From contig NC_065877.1 of assembly GCF_933775445.1 (NCBI RefSeq), positions 2,542,001-2,606,000 on the forward strand: a stretch of 64,000 bases of DNA. Reading direction: 5' to 3'. Positions 38,057-52,048 of the stretch are shown here, in pieces (the first letter of the stretch is position 1; the number at the start of each line of letters is the position of its first letter). The notes under the pieces were generated by a model. The model searched no databases. It saw nothing but the letters and a program-made list of their open reading frames with translations, and was not told where the DNA came from. The position numbers and the translations under genes were made by a program. This DNA comes from Argentina anserina. Its lineage: Eukaryota > Streptophyta > Magnoliopsida > Rosales > Rosaceae.

Positions 38057-38650
38057 ACTTGTTTGTTTTTATTTAGTTTTATCTTGTGGTTCCGGCTATC
38101 TCCCGACATCTGTGAGTGTTTAATCTCTGAAACCTCTATTTTTTTTCCTTTAAGCTGCGAACTCTGTTTCAAGCTCCTGCTCACTGCAACTCTGATTGAT
38201 CTATTTTATTTTATTTTATTTTATTTTGAATTCTTAAATTTATATAAATTAAAAGAAGAACACACAAAATTTTAATACGAGAGTTTCTATTCGTATTTTT
38301 AAAAATAGTATTTAGATCACCTCACAGAGGTCTATTAATTTATAATTTTACAAATACTTGAAATGTTATTTAGACTTTTATATTTTTCTGAAAATGTTCA
38401 TAATTAATATATCATTATTAAATACCAAATCAATCTACTATACTTTTCTATTCTGTTATTATAAACAAATCAAAAAATTCTTTTTTATATAATCCATCTT
38501 TTTTTCACTCATAAATTCATAATTAATAATAATTTTTTTCATTCAATCATTTGAAATTCACCAAATAGTAAAATCAAAACTAAAAATTTTAACATCTATT
38601 GAACAATTTTTATATCTCATACGAAGTTTATCAAAAATTTATGTAGCTTT
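38057..38650. other. AT-rich upstream region of the JMJ24-type gene
   Basis: Non-coding. Contains a ttttattttatt pentamer repeat at about 38203-38227 and long AT-rich stretches up to the LTR element. Promoter elements of the minus-strand gene must lie here, but none is distinctive. Confidence 0.45.
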
Positions 38651-38861
38651 TGTTGTAGGGAAAATGCGATGGTCTACTCATCTCATTGACAATCCCCTTT
38701 ATATAGGGGTCAAGATTACAATAGAAATAAATGGTAATTACAATGGCAATTAAGGCTACATAATGGTGATTGATCCGTTACATCCGTTGACCATAAACGT
38801 CATTAACTTATTCCTTTATTTTCATTAACGAAGGCACACTAATTGTGTTTTTCCTTTAACA
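38651..38861 (-). repeat. 3' LTR (left end) of the second LTR element
   Basis: On the plus strand it starts tgttgtagggaaaatg and ends ttcctttaaca. In element orientation it begins TGTTAAAGG and ends CCCTACAACA. Adjacent plus-strand ttccccctt (38862-38870) is the polypurine tract aagggggaa on the minus strand. Confidence 0.9.
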
Positions 38862-41800
38862 TTCCCCCTTGTGTCAAGTTTAAAGATATAATGGTGCATA
38901 AGATGTTGCCTCATTAAAAACCTTGCCAAGTAACAAAACCCAATGGGAGAAAATAAAACCTTAGTCGAAGGAGAAAAGAGCACAACGCACATATTACATT
39001 TAAGATTAACATATATGTGCTAGACTCCTCCTGATGTCTACACCTCCCCTTGATCTTTACATTAATCATGAGAGTTTTGATAACTTTTGCATATTTAATG
39101 ATGCATCTTATTTGGTACGTATTTCTTTATGCCAAATGTGTAACGCCATGAATAGAATTCATTATAATAATGTCGTTTTCTCTTTTCTTTATAGGAACTA
39201 TAAACCTAAACCTTTAGGTATTGTTGTTGCGTGGGCGCTAAGCTATACATCGAATGAGAAGTCGAGTCAAGTATATTGTGTTAAGTGCAATAATGCGTCT
39301 TTGCATTTGTATAGGAAATCTCATTTCCTGACACTTATTCGTCATCTTTCATTTAGACGAAAACGGATCTATCTTTAAAGACTTCGACTGATCATGGGAA
39401 CTATGGATGCCTCACTTTTAACATTTAGAGTGTTTAAAAGCCGATTGATGGTTAATCATCAATATTACAGTCCTCAAGATCCATTTTGAGAATGTGTCTT
39501 CCCAATGATCTTTCTCATTCTTGACTTAGGATTTGTAATGGCGACATCTTTTTAGTTCATCAAAAGACTCTGCAAATCTATATTGAATGCAATGACATAA
39601 CACATATGATCCATATTCATAATCAAGTATTTTACTTCGTGAACGTTTCAATTCCTTTTGTAACGCTACGTGATCTATAACCATTTCTTGGGTGGATAAA
39701 GTCTGTTCTATGACTTTCATGTATATCTATTAATTTTGATCCCCATATAGATACCTTATTTCAACATTCATAAGCTGCATTTGTCAGTTTTTCGGAAACT
39801 ACCAAACTGATAAGGTAGTGGAGTGCAATGACTTCCATTAAGAGAATATCTCTTTATGGTCCATTACAAAAGAATATTTCCTCGTAGTCAATTCCAGTGC
39901 GTTTGTGAGAGACCTTGCGCCATAAGGTGAGTCTATACTCTTAATTCTCATACGCATCCTAACAAAGATATATGATAGGGTTTACACTTGCGGTGTCGGC
40001 TTCACCTGCCCAAATACCTATCTCTTTGTTAGTGAACTTTAGTTCATGCTGGATCGCTTCTTTCCATTGGGCCAAAATTACTACGTTGTTATTTCTCAAC
40101 GAAGTATGGTTCGATATGACGACTCAATATCCTACATCCTCATGTGGTTTGTATTTGGTAGAGATCTCTATATATTCAAGGATTTGTTCTAGCATCTGAG
40201 GCGTCCCCCAGTGATAACCGAAATCCAGAAATTCTCATGAGGCGGATTTGAGATTATGGATCAATAGATCCAATTGTGCCAAACTCGCTTTCTTCCTTTA
40301 ATCGAGTATATATCAAACATAAGGTGGTCTCTCCCTCTTCCTTGGAGAGCCACAGCCTATGATACCATTTATGCCACTTTATGGTACCAACATGCCATCA
40401 TCTATGGTGGCAACGCAATGTCCAAGTCTTTTTGGGTGGCGTCATGCCCTCTTCTTAGGACATTGAACCTTGCAAGCCTATTTGCAGCTAATATCTGTGA
40501 TCTTATCACTTTGTGCAATAGTGGGGATCAAGATGAGATAGAGTGAGGACAAAGCACGAAAATTCATGTCGTTCCACTTGAACATTCTTTGTTCTTATCT
40601 CCCCCTAACGACAGGAAGACTGTCTCATCAAAGTGATATTCCACATATCTAGCGGAAAAAAAGATCGCTTGTCAAAGTTGCAATATAGCAGACTATCTGG
40701 ATGCTCGTCTCCAGTGAGAATATTTATTCACATTAGTTGGCTTCACCATTATGCGATGTGGCATCGCAATTTGGCACGTATGTTAATCTAGTTGAGCTCA
40801 AGAATTCTAGATCCGTGTCAATCCTGGCGAGTTCAAGTATTTCGATTCTTCGATATTATCGATTGTATTTTCTTTTACAATGATTAAGGTGATAGCCAAA
40901 AACTAGTGAGTAATAAGTTATTTATGCAAAAAATTACATTACCATAAACGGAAATATTGGTGTGCATTACAATTTACCAATATTAAGATTAGTACTTTAG
41001 TCATTTTCCGTGAGACCAAGTGAGTTTGTAACTAGCATAAGTAACATTAGTTTTAGTAGTGAATGGTGTGATGACACGTGACCAGCGTGTCGACACATCA
41101 ACCAACACCATAACTTATTTAAAGTGTCCGCAAGTTAGTTGAATTAATCCACATAATTTTCGTTGGATTCAATCTTTGAACACAGTGAGAATACATGTCT
41201 TTTGCATAGGATGATCTCAATCCAAATTTCTTTAAGAGATCGATAAGCTTTGAATGAATAGATTTACATACCTAATCACAATGGATATAAGAAACATAAT
41301 ATGGTGTTAGTGCATATACTTATGCATCAAAAATATCATTGTTCTGTCTTAAGGGAGCGACGAAATCTGGGGATGAAATTACATCTTCAATTCCTCCATA
41401 AAAATAAATTGAAGGATTTTGACAGTACTTTGTTTCCTTAGTTCTTACTTCTATTTATCCAAAATATGAGTATATGTATATAATTCTTTAAATATACAGA
41501 TACACATATATGTCAAATCCCAAATATGTCAAGATCCCGAAATTCATTTTCTTTTAATGTTGTGGGATTCAATTTAGCAATTTCATATATACTTTCTAAA
41601 TGGACATATAAACTTCTATAATATGCGGTTACATCCGCAATCATTAGAGATAATGCAAAAAGATGTCAATCGTAATCTCACTTATTCTTTTCATATAGAA
41701 GTCGTTGACATAAATATTTAAAACGTATGAGGGTTCGATTGTCTCTTGTTGACCCTTACTACATAAAGTGCCAATGAAGTATATACGTAAGACATGAAAA

Positions 41801-44498
41801 TGGAATATAAACCCAAATTCTTTAGAGTAATTTGATAGAATCGTAAAACAATATCTCCATCTCATAATGCATGTATATTTTGAATCCCAAATGATTATAT
41901 ATTAGCGATCACTATTAATATTATTATTTATATCCACGGATATAGTACGATTATTCTTCAGTACTGTTACTGTGGGGATCGCATGATGCATTTTTTTTCA
42001 TTCAGCTATTCATGTCATACTAATATTTTGTGAAGTTGCTTTATTTTATGCAGTACTTCGCAAAGTCAAATATTAAAAATCAAACCCTAAAAATCAAACC
42101 GCGTATATCTCAATTAATATTCGAATATTCTCAATTCATTGAGAAAAAATCATAACCTTGGTTGTATGTCAACAATTGCATCAAAGTCTTGTCCAATCCA
42201 AAGGTACTTCAATACCGAAATTTTAGGCATATATAATAGCCATTACAATTATATCTTGAAAAATTAGTGACAGACTGAAATCGAAGTCTGAAACATTTTG
42301 AATTGACATAAATTTATACCGCTCTTAAAATTGAAGAGGTTTCTCCTCGTAGTTTGATATTGAATATACTATTTCAAATTGTCGTACTCTCATTATTCTA
42401 TACTCTTTTTGTAAGAGGGCATTCCATTGCTCATATCATATCCCCTATGCATCTTTCAAACGGTACATTGTTATAATTGTCATGGATCGGTTTGTATGAA
42501 TCTACATGTTCATAATATTTGTCATTTGCTTTAGGGTTATTTCTTCATTATTATCCATAGTTCGTTCTGAGAATTGTTCTTTTTTTTTCTTTCTAAAATA
42601 CATTTCGTTGTCGTGAGAGACATTTCTTTGTCATTCAAGATTTTAAATATGCTTCCAAGTTACGTGCATGGAAACATATTTGCATAATTCGATCATGGTT
42701 GAGCCTTGGTTGGCTTGTAGGGAAGGTCGGTACTCAAATTCTTTAGAGTCCAATATATGTTGTGTTGGTTTAACCAACTGTAAATAGAGTACGAGACATA
42801 TTAGTTTCGCAGTCTAAAAGTCTAAATAGACTTACACGAAAATTAAACATACCAAAATACATTATGGTCACTTTGAAGCTTTTGGAGATGCTCTATCACA
42901 GTAAAGATATACAAAATAATTAATTTCCAATAAATACAAATCGGATTGCAAGACCAATAATTGAAATGGTCGTATTTGTTTTGATGCTTCATGAAAATAC
43001 TTTATCACAAGAATATGTTTGTCCTCTCTTTGTTTTTGAATTATAAAATTCTCATGAAATTTCGTTATCATGGCAATGCTCATATAATATGCTAAATAAC
43101 ATAATTATGAAAATTATATAAACATAGCATATGCAATAAATAGAGCATATCATTTAACATGGTTAAGTAATTTACAAAATTTAGGCAATTATCGTATTCA
43201 TGATACATGCCAATGACCATGTATAAATATATAATGCGTAAAACGTAAATCATAAAATTACGATGCAATTACATGCTAGCAATCAAATTTAAAAATAAAT
43301 TTAAATTTGTATAACATATAACATGTCATGATATTCTGAGAGTATTTTACTCATGTAACATATATAATTTCATTTATATGAATGAAATTCAATAAAAGTG
43401 GCAACACTAATTTAGATCTTACTTGTAAGTTTGCCAAATAAACTGCATATCAAATGAGTCTTGATCTCATAATTCCACGTTGCTCGTTACATGGTTATGA
43501 ATAAATCACATGCAAAAACAACAATATTTACATGATTAGTCACTTTAATCATATATATGTGATTTAATCTCATTTAAGTTACCGTATTCAATGAAGGTAA
43601 TAAATAATATATAAAAGGTAAAGTGGATTGCACATTTACTATTTACAGTGAATACTAAATATGATTTATTGAGTCGTAAAAATAACAAAATAATTACCTT
43701 TAACCTTTTACTACAGAGGTAAGATCTGAATTTACCAGAGGTAAAAAAACCTCTAATTTACATGTCAGATTGACGAGCCGGTTTGGGAATGGCCGGGTCG
43801 AGATCTGCAATCGCAGATCTGAGCTGCCTTGACAAACCCTGGTCGACACGGTGAGAAGGAGGGGCGGCTCGTCATCATTTCTGGGCAGCGCAATAGGCTA
43901 GATGCATGCCCACGGATCCAGGAAGGCAACATCGTTGGGGTTTATCGAGTCAAGCTAGGGTCGGCATTGGTACGGCCGTCGATTCTTTGAGGCGCTGGTA
44001 ACCGTTGTCGGGAAAATAGACATTGTCGGCGCGATCTGCAGATCGGAGAACAAGAAGCGGGGTGCCCAGGGTAACTTTCTGGGTGTGTGACAAATCTACA
44101 ATGGGTTTGCTATGGGCTGCAGTCGGTCTCACCGATTTGGATGAAGCACGACGTCGAGGTTAATCGGGCTTCACTCAAGGTCGCCGATTTGGGAAGATGG
44201 AGCACCGACGAAGTTGGGTTGTGTCGTCGATGGCTCAAAAGCCTTGGTAGCGAGTTGGACCACATCATAGAGCCGTTCTGTCTCTAGAGATCTATAGAGA
44301 TAGAAGGCAAAACCGGAGCGGTGCCCTAGTGTGGCTGGCGGCGGCGACGGTGGCAGATCAGAGATGGGCAGGGTGCCCAAATAAGATTTCTAGGTGCCCT
44401 AAGGCATAGATGAATTCTAATGTGTTTGGGTATTTTTTCTTTCTGCAAATTCTTTTCTTTCGGCATAATTTGTCTAGGTTTGAAAACTCAAGGCTTAA

Positions 44499-44515
44499 GC
44501 AACGTGATGATAACG
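44499..44515 (-). other. Primer-binding-site region of the second LTR element
   Basis: On the minus strand the sequence after the 5' LTR is cgttatcatcacgttgc. This resembles the cgttatcagcacg PBS of many plant copia elements. The exact tRNA was not determined. Confidence 0.5.
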
Positions 44516-44726
44516 TGTTGTAGGGAAAATGAGATGGTTTACTCATCTCATTGACAATCCCCTTTATATAGGGGTCAAGATTACAATAGAAATAAATGGT
44601 AATTACAATGGCAATTAAGGCTACATAATGGTGATTGATCCGTTACATCCGTTGACCATAAACGTTATTAACTTATTCATTTATTTGCTTTAACGAAGAC
44701 ACACTAATGGTGTTTTTCCTTCAACA
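44516..44726 (-). repeat. 5' LTR (right end) of the second LTR element
   Basis: 211 bases with the same termini as the left copy. It differs at nine positions (four transitions, five transversions). It is followed by the gcttt target duplication at 44727-44731. Confidence 0.9.
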
Positions 44727-44731
44727 GCTTT

Positions 44732-45991
44732 TCAATTGATACATGAAGATTAATAATGTTATTTATTATATTTTTAACAATAAAAATGACAGTAATTAAA
44801 TCAACTTATTCAATTTATTATTTCGAATTAAGGTTAGTCTAAAATAAATAAATAAATAAATGATTGATGAAAAAGAAAAAATATATAAAATAGACAAGTT
44901 AACAATTGTCTTGTTTTTTGCACTCTTATATGTTTTTTTTATAATTTCACATTGATTGAAAAAATCAAAAATTAGAAAAATATGAAAGCTTAAGTACTAT
45001 TTTGAGAAATATGAATATAAACTCCTTTTTAATAAGGGTATCATTATGATATATAATCAAAAAAATATTTTTATAGAAAAAGAGTTAACGAAATTTGTAA
45101 TTTTTTAATGGTAATCGAGTCATGTAAATGGTAAAACACATCATCTTCAACAAAACAAAAAAGGGTAAAACATACATTTGTTGTTTCGACATATTTTCTT
45201 GGCAAAATGTAATTGTATGTAGTGATACTCACTAAATAAATATTGCACACCTTAGATTGGATATGGTTTTAGCTTACAAATTTCACTCCGCACACTAGCA
45301 TAACTTGTAATATACAAAATCTACCAATTGTCATTGAACTTAGCATACATTTAAATTGATAAGTAATTTTTCAATTACTCATATGGTAAAGTGTATGATT
45401 ACTCCTCTCCCAAGCATAAAAAATGAGATCAACGACATGACATGTAAAGACTTTGTTATGTCTTAGATGGTCCAAGTGATTGTCACATGAGATCAAGAAA
45501 CGATATGTACATGAGCTTTATTTGGCCAATGACATATTGCTTTAAGTGTGATCTTATTTAATACTTACTAATGCATTAACAAATTAAATTAGTATCTTCA
45601 TATAATTATCGCTTTTATCAAGTTACATATATTATTGTATTATGTCAGTTATCCGTTTCATAATTTATATATGACTAATTTTAATATCTATATTTAAAAA
45701 GTGAATTTAGTAAATTTGATCAATCATTGACCCAAAATTTTAGTATCTCAAACCAACCCAAATTATGTTCACATACTGTAAATTACAAACCTGAAAATCC
45801 CCTAAAAAAAAAAAAAAAAAAGAGACCAAGAAATTAGATCTCAAGAAACACACCCAGATCACAATGCTGGCAACTCATAAAAGCACCAGAGCACAACCAA
45901 ATATTTAATTTCAAAATTTCAAAAATCCCCAAATTGAAAATATTTCTGAATCCTCCAAATTACAACTACACGTTTTCCTCTTTCTCGTCTT

Positions 45992-46034
<43 letters not shown>

Positions 46035-46049
46035 GAGAAGAAGGACGAA
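44732..46049 (+). other. Upstream region and leader of the ACBP gene
   Basis: AT-rich with no coding signal. It has an 18-base A run at 45804-45821 and an AG microsatellite of 36 bases (45995-46030) in the presumed 5'UTR, ending 19 bases before the start codon. Confidence 0.5.
45995..46030 (+). repeat. AG microsatellite in the ACBP 5' leader
   Basis: 18 perfect AG units. GA repeats in plant leaders can bind BBR/BPC (GAGA-binding) proteins; such a role here is speculative. Confidence 0.9.
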
Positions 46050-49000
46050 ATGGCAATGGCTCGGGCGAGCTCGGGTCTCCAATACCCTGAGCGGTTCTAC
46101 GCGGCGGCCTCCTACGCCGGCTTCGACGGATCTCCTCGCTCCTCCGATAAAGCCGTTCGCGCCAAGTTCAACTCCGAGTCCGCTCTCATCCTCTACGCTC
46201 TCTACCAACAGGTACTACTCACTCCGATCTCAATCGCAATTCTTCGTTTTCTGTTTGCATTTCGATTAGAATTGGCGTTACGGACTGTTAGGCGATACTG
46301 ATTGTGCAGACTTCGGCTCTAGACTTAGTTATGGTGGTTTAGTTTGGAGTCTTGATGCTCAATTCTGATTTGATCGTATCGTGCTTAGTTTGTGTGATTG
46401 AGTATTGTGTTCTATTTTAGCTGGATCTGGAATTTTATAATGCAGATTGGCATATCTTGATGTTGATCTGAAATTTTGGTTTGAATTTTGATCATGTATA
46501 CTATCTGCATGATATTTGCTTGTCGGTTTCAGTATTGAGCTTATAATGTGTGCAAATGCAATGGCAGGCTACGGTAGGACCGTGCAATACGGCGGAACCG
46601 AGTGCCTGGAATGCAGTTGAGAAGAGCAAATGGAGCAGGTATGCTTTGCATACGACGCTTTCTTTCACCCTGCTGGCACCAAACACTGTGTTTGTGAATA
46701 TACTTGGATTGAAATTTTATTGTGTCATTGACTTGGTCGTTAGTAGTTGCTGTTGATGGTTGGAGCTATTAATAGTTGCTCGTGCTAAAAATCTGTAGTC
46801 TTTTATTCTGCTCTGACATAGGCTTGACCAATAGTATATTAAAAGAGATAGGTTAACTGTAGGAACTATTTCAGTGTCAAAAATCTTTATAGTCTCATTA
46901 CAGTTTGGGAGTCCTACTTGAACTGTGAAGATCAATGCCCGGAAGATTCTAAGGAGGGCATTATGTTAATTATAATATTCACCACTCCTTTAGTGAAATT
47001 ATAAAATATTACTTTGTTGTACGTATGTTGTTGGTTAGACTCCACTGCCATAAGCTTATGGTCTAGATGGAGATTATGTTGAGCCACCCTTTTCTAATAA
47101 CAGTGTGCCGTATGCTTCATTTGCAGCTGGAAGAAACTTGCCGACATGGCCTCCACTGAAGCAATGCGTCTTTTTGTGAAGATATTAGAGGTCTGTGTAA
47201 TTAAACTCAGATCAATTTCCTCTTTTTCTTTTTGATGGGGTTACATCGGAGGGGATTGAATCCCAGACCTAGTCCAATCCTAATCCTATTACCCGCCCTT
47301 TGATTTCACTTGGGCTAATTCCAAGGGCTTCATATTTGTCAAATCTATGTTTTTTCTCTATGTCAGCAAGCGCTCTGACTAGTATATCTTGATTTGCATT
47401 ACTGATGACCAGGAAGAAGATCCAGGTTGGTATTCAAGAGCATCAAACTCTGTTTCCGAGCCTGTGGTAGATGTACAAATGAATGTGAGTAATCTGGAAC
47501 AGTTATACTGTATGCTCATTCCTTTCCTAGAAATCCAGTATACTGGCAACTAGTAAAAATAATAGGTTTTCCAAAGTTATATTATCTGTGTTCCTCATTC
47601 TCATTCTTTTATAAGTATGTTGTTTTGGTTGTGGCAGAAAAATTCAAATGCTGGGACAGTTGTTGAGAATGGGAACTCTTATCCAGAAACAAAAACAATC
47701 TCTACCGAAAATGGGAGTATACAGGAAGCACAGGATAAAGATGTTGTCTCTGAAGGCATTGGTTCTGTTGGTGTTTATGATCAGTGGATTGCTCCTCCAG
47801 TATCTGGCCAACGTCCGAAAGCTCGATATGAGGTATTAGGACTGCAACTTATCATCTCTTGAATTTGTCCATGTTCCCCACTACCTGGTTTTCAACAAAT
47901 ACTTCTCAACTTTCAGCATGGAGCAGCAGTTGTACAAGACAAGATGTATATATATGGTGGAAACCACAATGGTCGTTACCTAAATGATCTCCATGTAAGC
48001 AACTTATTCTCACTTGCCACCGTAGATATCTGCAACTACATAGTAATCTAATTATAGAGCTGGTGATATGCTAATGGTCTTTTGGAGCATCTGTTTTCTA
48101 TGATTCTTGTACACTGGTACCAATTGGTAATTAGAGCTTGGGTACAGGGTTGTCACCATTAAGAGCTTTGATATATTACATTTCACTCATGAAAGAAAGT
48201 GATTTATGGATGATTGAGTGTTAATAATGACTCTAAGATGTATATTTTGCTTTTTTGTTGAATGTCTATATTTACACTTGAGGTTCTCTCTATATGTTTT
48301 TATATACAGTGTCCCACTGTGACTGATTTGACTTACAATTTAGGTCTTTGATTTGAGGAGTTGGACTTGGTCAAAGATTGAGGCCAAAGTTGGGGCTGAA
48401 TCACATGACTCGCCGTCTCCAGTTATAATTAGTCCATGTGCTGGTCATTCCTTGGTTAGTATAGACTCTTTTTTTCGTCAATGATATTCAGAAACAGAGT
48501 TTTATAATTAATTAATGCAGGAACTTTTGCACAACATAAATCTCTTTATACTGGATTCCTTAAATACAGCTGATGAGATTGTGCAATTATTTCTCTGTTC
48601 TGTAGATAGCATGGGACGGTAAACTTCTCTCAGTTGCTGGACATACAAAGGATCCTACTGAGTCTATTCAAGGTATGAAGTATTATCTTGGTGTCCTATC
48701 ATTTTTCTAGTTTAACTTGGGGAGTGCACTCTTAATTTTACAATCCACACTCCCACTTTCCCTTTTTTGGTTAAAGCTTTTATAATAAGACAAATCACTT
48801 ATCACTAAAGAAAAAAAATTTAAGTTACCAAAGAAGGAAAGTGAGAGTCTGAATTGTAAAATGGGGAGTGCAAATTTCAGTTCCCCTCAATCTAAAGTTT
48901 GACAAGCTTCATTCTAAGATTTCTCCGGCGCATCTTTCTTACTGTTTAATTAGTGCTTTCCAAGTAGAAAATAAAAACTTCATGCTGATGCAACATTGAT

Positions 49001-52000
49001 TCGCATATTTTTATATCGACTCGTTTGCTCCTTTATCATATTTTTATTTTCAAATACTTTCTTCTTATCATATGTTTCTCCTATTTTACAGTGAAGGCGT
49101 TCGATCCACACACGTCCACTTGGTCGTTTCTAAAGACTTATGGGAAACCACCGGTATATTTCACTTTTCTTAATTAATACGTATTTCTAAGGGACCTTGG
49201 CTTAAACTAGCACAAGTCTATTTCTGGACTTGCTTCAAACCATGTACATTACTGTTTATTTTTGCAGACATCACGCGGTGGCCAATCTGTCACCGTCATT
49301 GGAGGTAGCTTGGTGATTTTTGGTGGACAGGATGCAAAGAGAACTTTGCTAAATGATCTCCACATTCTTGACCTAGAAACAATGACATGGGATGAGATTG
49401 ATGCTGTGTAAGACATAACTGCCAACTTCATAAGAACATGCAAAGCATATATTCACATAATTACAGGGACACTTTTCGGTTTCAGTTATATATGACCATG
49501 ACTTTTTTTTTAATAATAGGCTGGGGTGTTGTTTTCCATATATATATATATAATCAATTAAATAATATATTCTCGTAATATGCAGACTCTAGTTAATGAT
49601 TTATGAATAGAGTTAGTCTTGCGAAAGCTCTTAATCATTTAGCTTTTCATTTCTGAAAGCTGAACTCTAGCAATTTATGCGTGTTACTTGAATGCACTTT
49701 GAGGTTGATATATTTTCATTGTCCTTCTTTTAGAGGGGTGGCCCCTTCTCCAAGGTCTGATCATGCTGCTGCTGTACATGCTGACCGCTACCTCCTCATC
49801 TTTGGTGGGGGTTCCCATTCAAATTGCTTTAATGATCTTCATGTCCTTGATCTACAAACTGTAAGATAACTTGTTTTATTTTAAACTGGTCTTCTCTAGT
49901 TGTTTTTCAAAAGCATAATTCATGCCTTTCCTACATTTGGACCTTTCAGATGGAGTGGTCAAGACCTACACAACAAGGCCAGATACCAACTCCACGGGCT
50001 GGACATGCAGGTGTGCCAATTGGAGAAAATTGGTTCATTGTTGGTGGTGGTGACAATAAGAGTGGTATGTATACAACTACTTATACCTGGTTGGTATTGG
50101 ACTTAATACTTGGAATCCACTTTCCACATGGATTAGGTACTTAGCTCTTCATTTTGTGTCTTTGCAGGTGTTTCAGAAACTGTTGTCCTAAATATGTCTA
50201 CACTAGTTTGGTCTGTTGTAACTACTGTTGAAGGGCGTATTCCTGTTGCTAGTGAGGTATCTTCCAGGAGTCACTACCTTTTTTCAATTATGAACTGGCT
50301 TACGATATTATGCTATATTGATTAATCGGCCTCCTCCTGGTAATATCTTTGCTTAGACGAGGGATTTGATGCCATGTCTTTCTGGCAAATTTGATTGTTC
50401 CACTACCAGCATTGATGTGATGGAACTGCCATTTGATTGCATACTTCTGTAGGGATTAAGTGTGGTCGTAGGTTCTTACAATGGTGAAGATGTGCTTCTA
50501 TCGTTTGGAGGATACAATGGGTGTTACAACAACGAGGTGAGGAACAATTTTCTAAATAATTTTGGCTTCTTTAGGTCTTGGTTCATTGCCTTAACATTTG
50601 TTTCTTCCTGTTAGGTTAACGTTCTCAAACCAAGCCAGAAGTCAACCTTGCCATCAAAAATGGAAACGTCTGTGCCAGACAGTGTTTCTGCTGTGCATAA
50701 TGCCACTAATGCTGCCAGAGATGTGGAGTCCGAGTATGAAGCTGGACATGAAGGAAAAATTAGGGAAATAGTTATGGACGCAGAGCCAATGGTAAGCATG
50801 CAAAAGGACGCAGAGAGTTAAGCTTGTTTTTTATATATAAGAAAGTGAAACTGCACTATTTGGTGTCCGTAATTCCAGCAGATGGTAGGCACACCCATGC
50901 ATATATGCTATTGGTTAGTCAGTGCTTATTGAGTTTAAACAGGGTCTGTTTCTCACAAAAATGAGAAATTTAATCTAGTTCCATATGTGCGTTACTTGGT
51001 CAGGGACACTAGTCCCCCTGCTTGCGTTCCCTGTCCATAGTAGGTTTGATTTAGGAAAGCATTGTGGAGAGCCACTGTTTACTATTACTTGCTTTTCACC
51101 TTCATGTTATCAGTGAGATGTTGGTTATCTTGCCAAAAATGTACATGGGAACTACTTTCCCAGACTAGATTTTTATTTTATTTTAATATGTTTCTCTGTT
51201 TTTATATCCATTTTTTTTTTGCCACAGCACTGTGATTTCATGTTAGTTATTACTCAATAATCTGACTCATGCAGAAATCCAGAGGCAAGAACTTTAATGA
51301 GCATCTTATAGCAACTCTCAAAACAGAAAAAGAAGAACTAGAATCAGCACTCAGCAAGGAGAAGGTGCAATCTCTCCAGTTAAAGCAAGACTTATCAGAA
51401 GCAGAGTCTCGTAACACTGACCTATACAAGGTTGGTATACTTATTTTTTCCCTCTTGTTTGTTCAGCTTAGAGTAACTTTAGGTGTTCACAGAGAATAAA
51501 AAGTTATTTAAAGTTGTGACTGATGTTAGATTAAGGCCAGAGGTAAGACTAGTTGGAGATATTCTTTTTTTTTTCATCTTCTTTTTGTTGTGCTTAAACG
51601 AACTTTGCTAGGGTACAGATGTTTTTAGTACGTCCCTTATGGATTGCTAGTGATCTAATCATGTAGGAGCTTCAATCTGTACGGGGACAACTTGCGGGTG
51701 AGCAGTCCAGATGCTTCAAACTTGAGGTGTGTCATCATGTTTTAATTGATTTCACATTATGGTTACAATATGGACGATTATCACATCATCAAACTTGATC
51801 TGTCGCCAGACAAGAATTCTTGCAAGTCCTAATCAAATTTATGGCTAATTACTGTTGGAACCTTTCAGGTTGAACTAGCAGAACAACGGCAGAAGCTCCA
51901 AACAATGGAAGCATTGCAGAAGGAACTTGAACTCCTCCAGCGACAAAAGGCTGCATCTGAACAAGCAGCCCTGAATGCTAAAAAGCAGGGGGGCGTCTGG

Positions 52001-52048
52001 GGCTGGCTTGCCGGAACACCCGGCAGTGAAAAATCTGATGATGCCTAA
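46050..52048 (+). CDS. ACBP4: Kelch-repeat acyl-CoA-binding protein, ACBP4/ACBP5 type (669 aa)
   Basis: Eighteen exons, phases checked: 46050-46211, 46568-46638, 47127-47190, 47413-47484, 47638-47832, 47917-47994, 48344-48454, 48606-48672, 49092-49153, 49268-49407, 49734-49860, 49950-50064, 50168-50256, 50453-50536, 50615-50791, 51275-51430, 51667-51726, 51869-52048 (2010 bases). The acyl-CoA-binding domain occupies about 11-110, with YALYQQATVGPCN and WKKLADMASTEAMRLFVKIL. Kelch repeats run from about 187 to 465 (IYGGNHNGRYLNDLH; VIFGGQDAKRTLLNDLHILD; LIFGGGSHSNCFNDLHVLD). A coiled coil follows at about 540-650, and the tail is GGVWGWLAGTP. Arabidopsis ACBP4 (about 668 aa) and ACBP5 are cytosolic, bind long-chain acyl-CoA esters and interact with an ethylene-responsive factor; similar roles are inferred. 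It cannot be assigned to ACBP4 versus ACBP5 by eye. Confidence 0.95.
48719..48896. mobile_element. Small foldback MITE in ACBP intron 8
   Basis: The left arm (ggggagtgcactc...aattttacaatccacactcccactttcc) and the inverse complement of the right arm share a long stretch of similarity around aattttacaat..acactc.cactttcc. The region is about 178 bases with a short A-rich centre. No coding content and no clear target duplication. It lies wholly in the intron between exons ending 48672 and starting 49092. Confidence 0.6.

Larger units (their letters stand above)
38651..44726 (-). mobile_element. Second LTR retrotransposon, copia-like, coding region destroyed (6076 bp)
   Basis: Two 211-bp LTRs (38651-38861 and 44516-44726) share 202 of 211 positions and are flanked by a 5-bp target duplication gcttt (38646-38650 and 44727-44731). 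Orientation is minus: a polypurine tract lies inside the left LTR and the PBS-like sequence inside the right one. No long ORF survives. Short minus-strand matches to copia reverse transcriptase occur in the correct order: QWKEAIQHELK at about 40037-40076, RTGIDYEE at about 39876-39910, and LISLVVSEKL at about 39760-39835, in different frames with stops between. A GC-rich leader lies at about 43770-44380. The element ends about 350 bases from the JMJ24-type transcription unit. Confidence 0.88.

Noticed and set aside
39034..40546. Plus-strand ORFs of 75-114 codons within the second LTR element
   Set aside because: They lie antisense to decayed copia reverse transcriptase remnants and are chance frames.
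47250..47330. Possible tRNA or TE end (gattgaatcccagacc) in ACBP intron 3
   Set aside because: No cloverleaf could be drawn, and it lies in an ordinary T-rich intron; too little to call an element.
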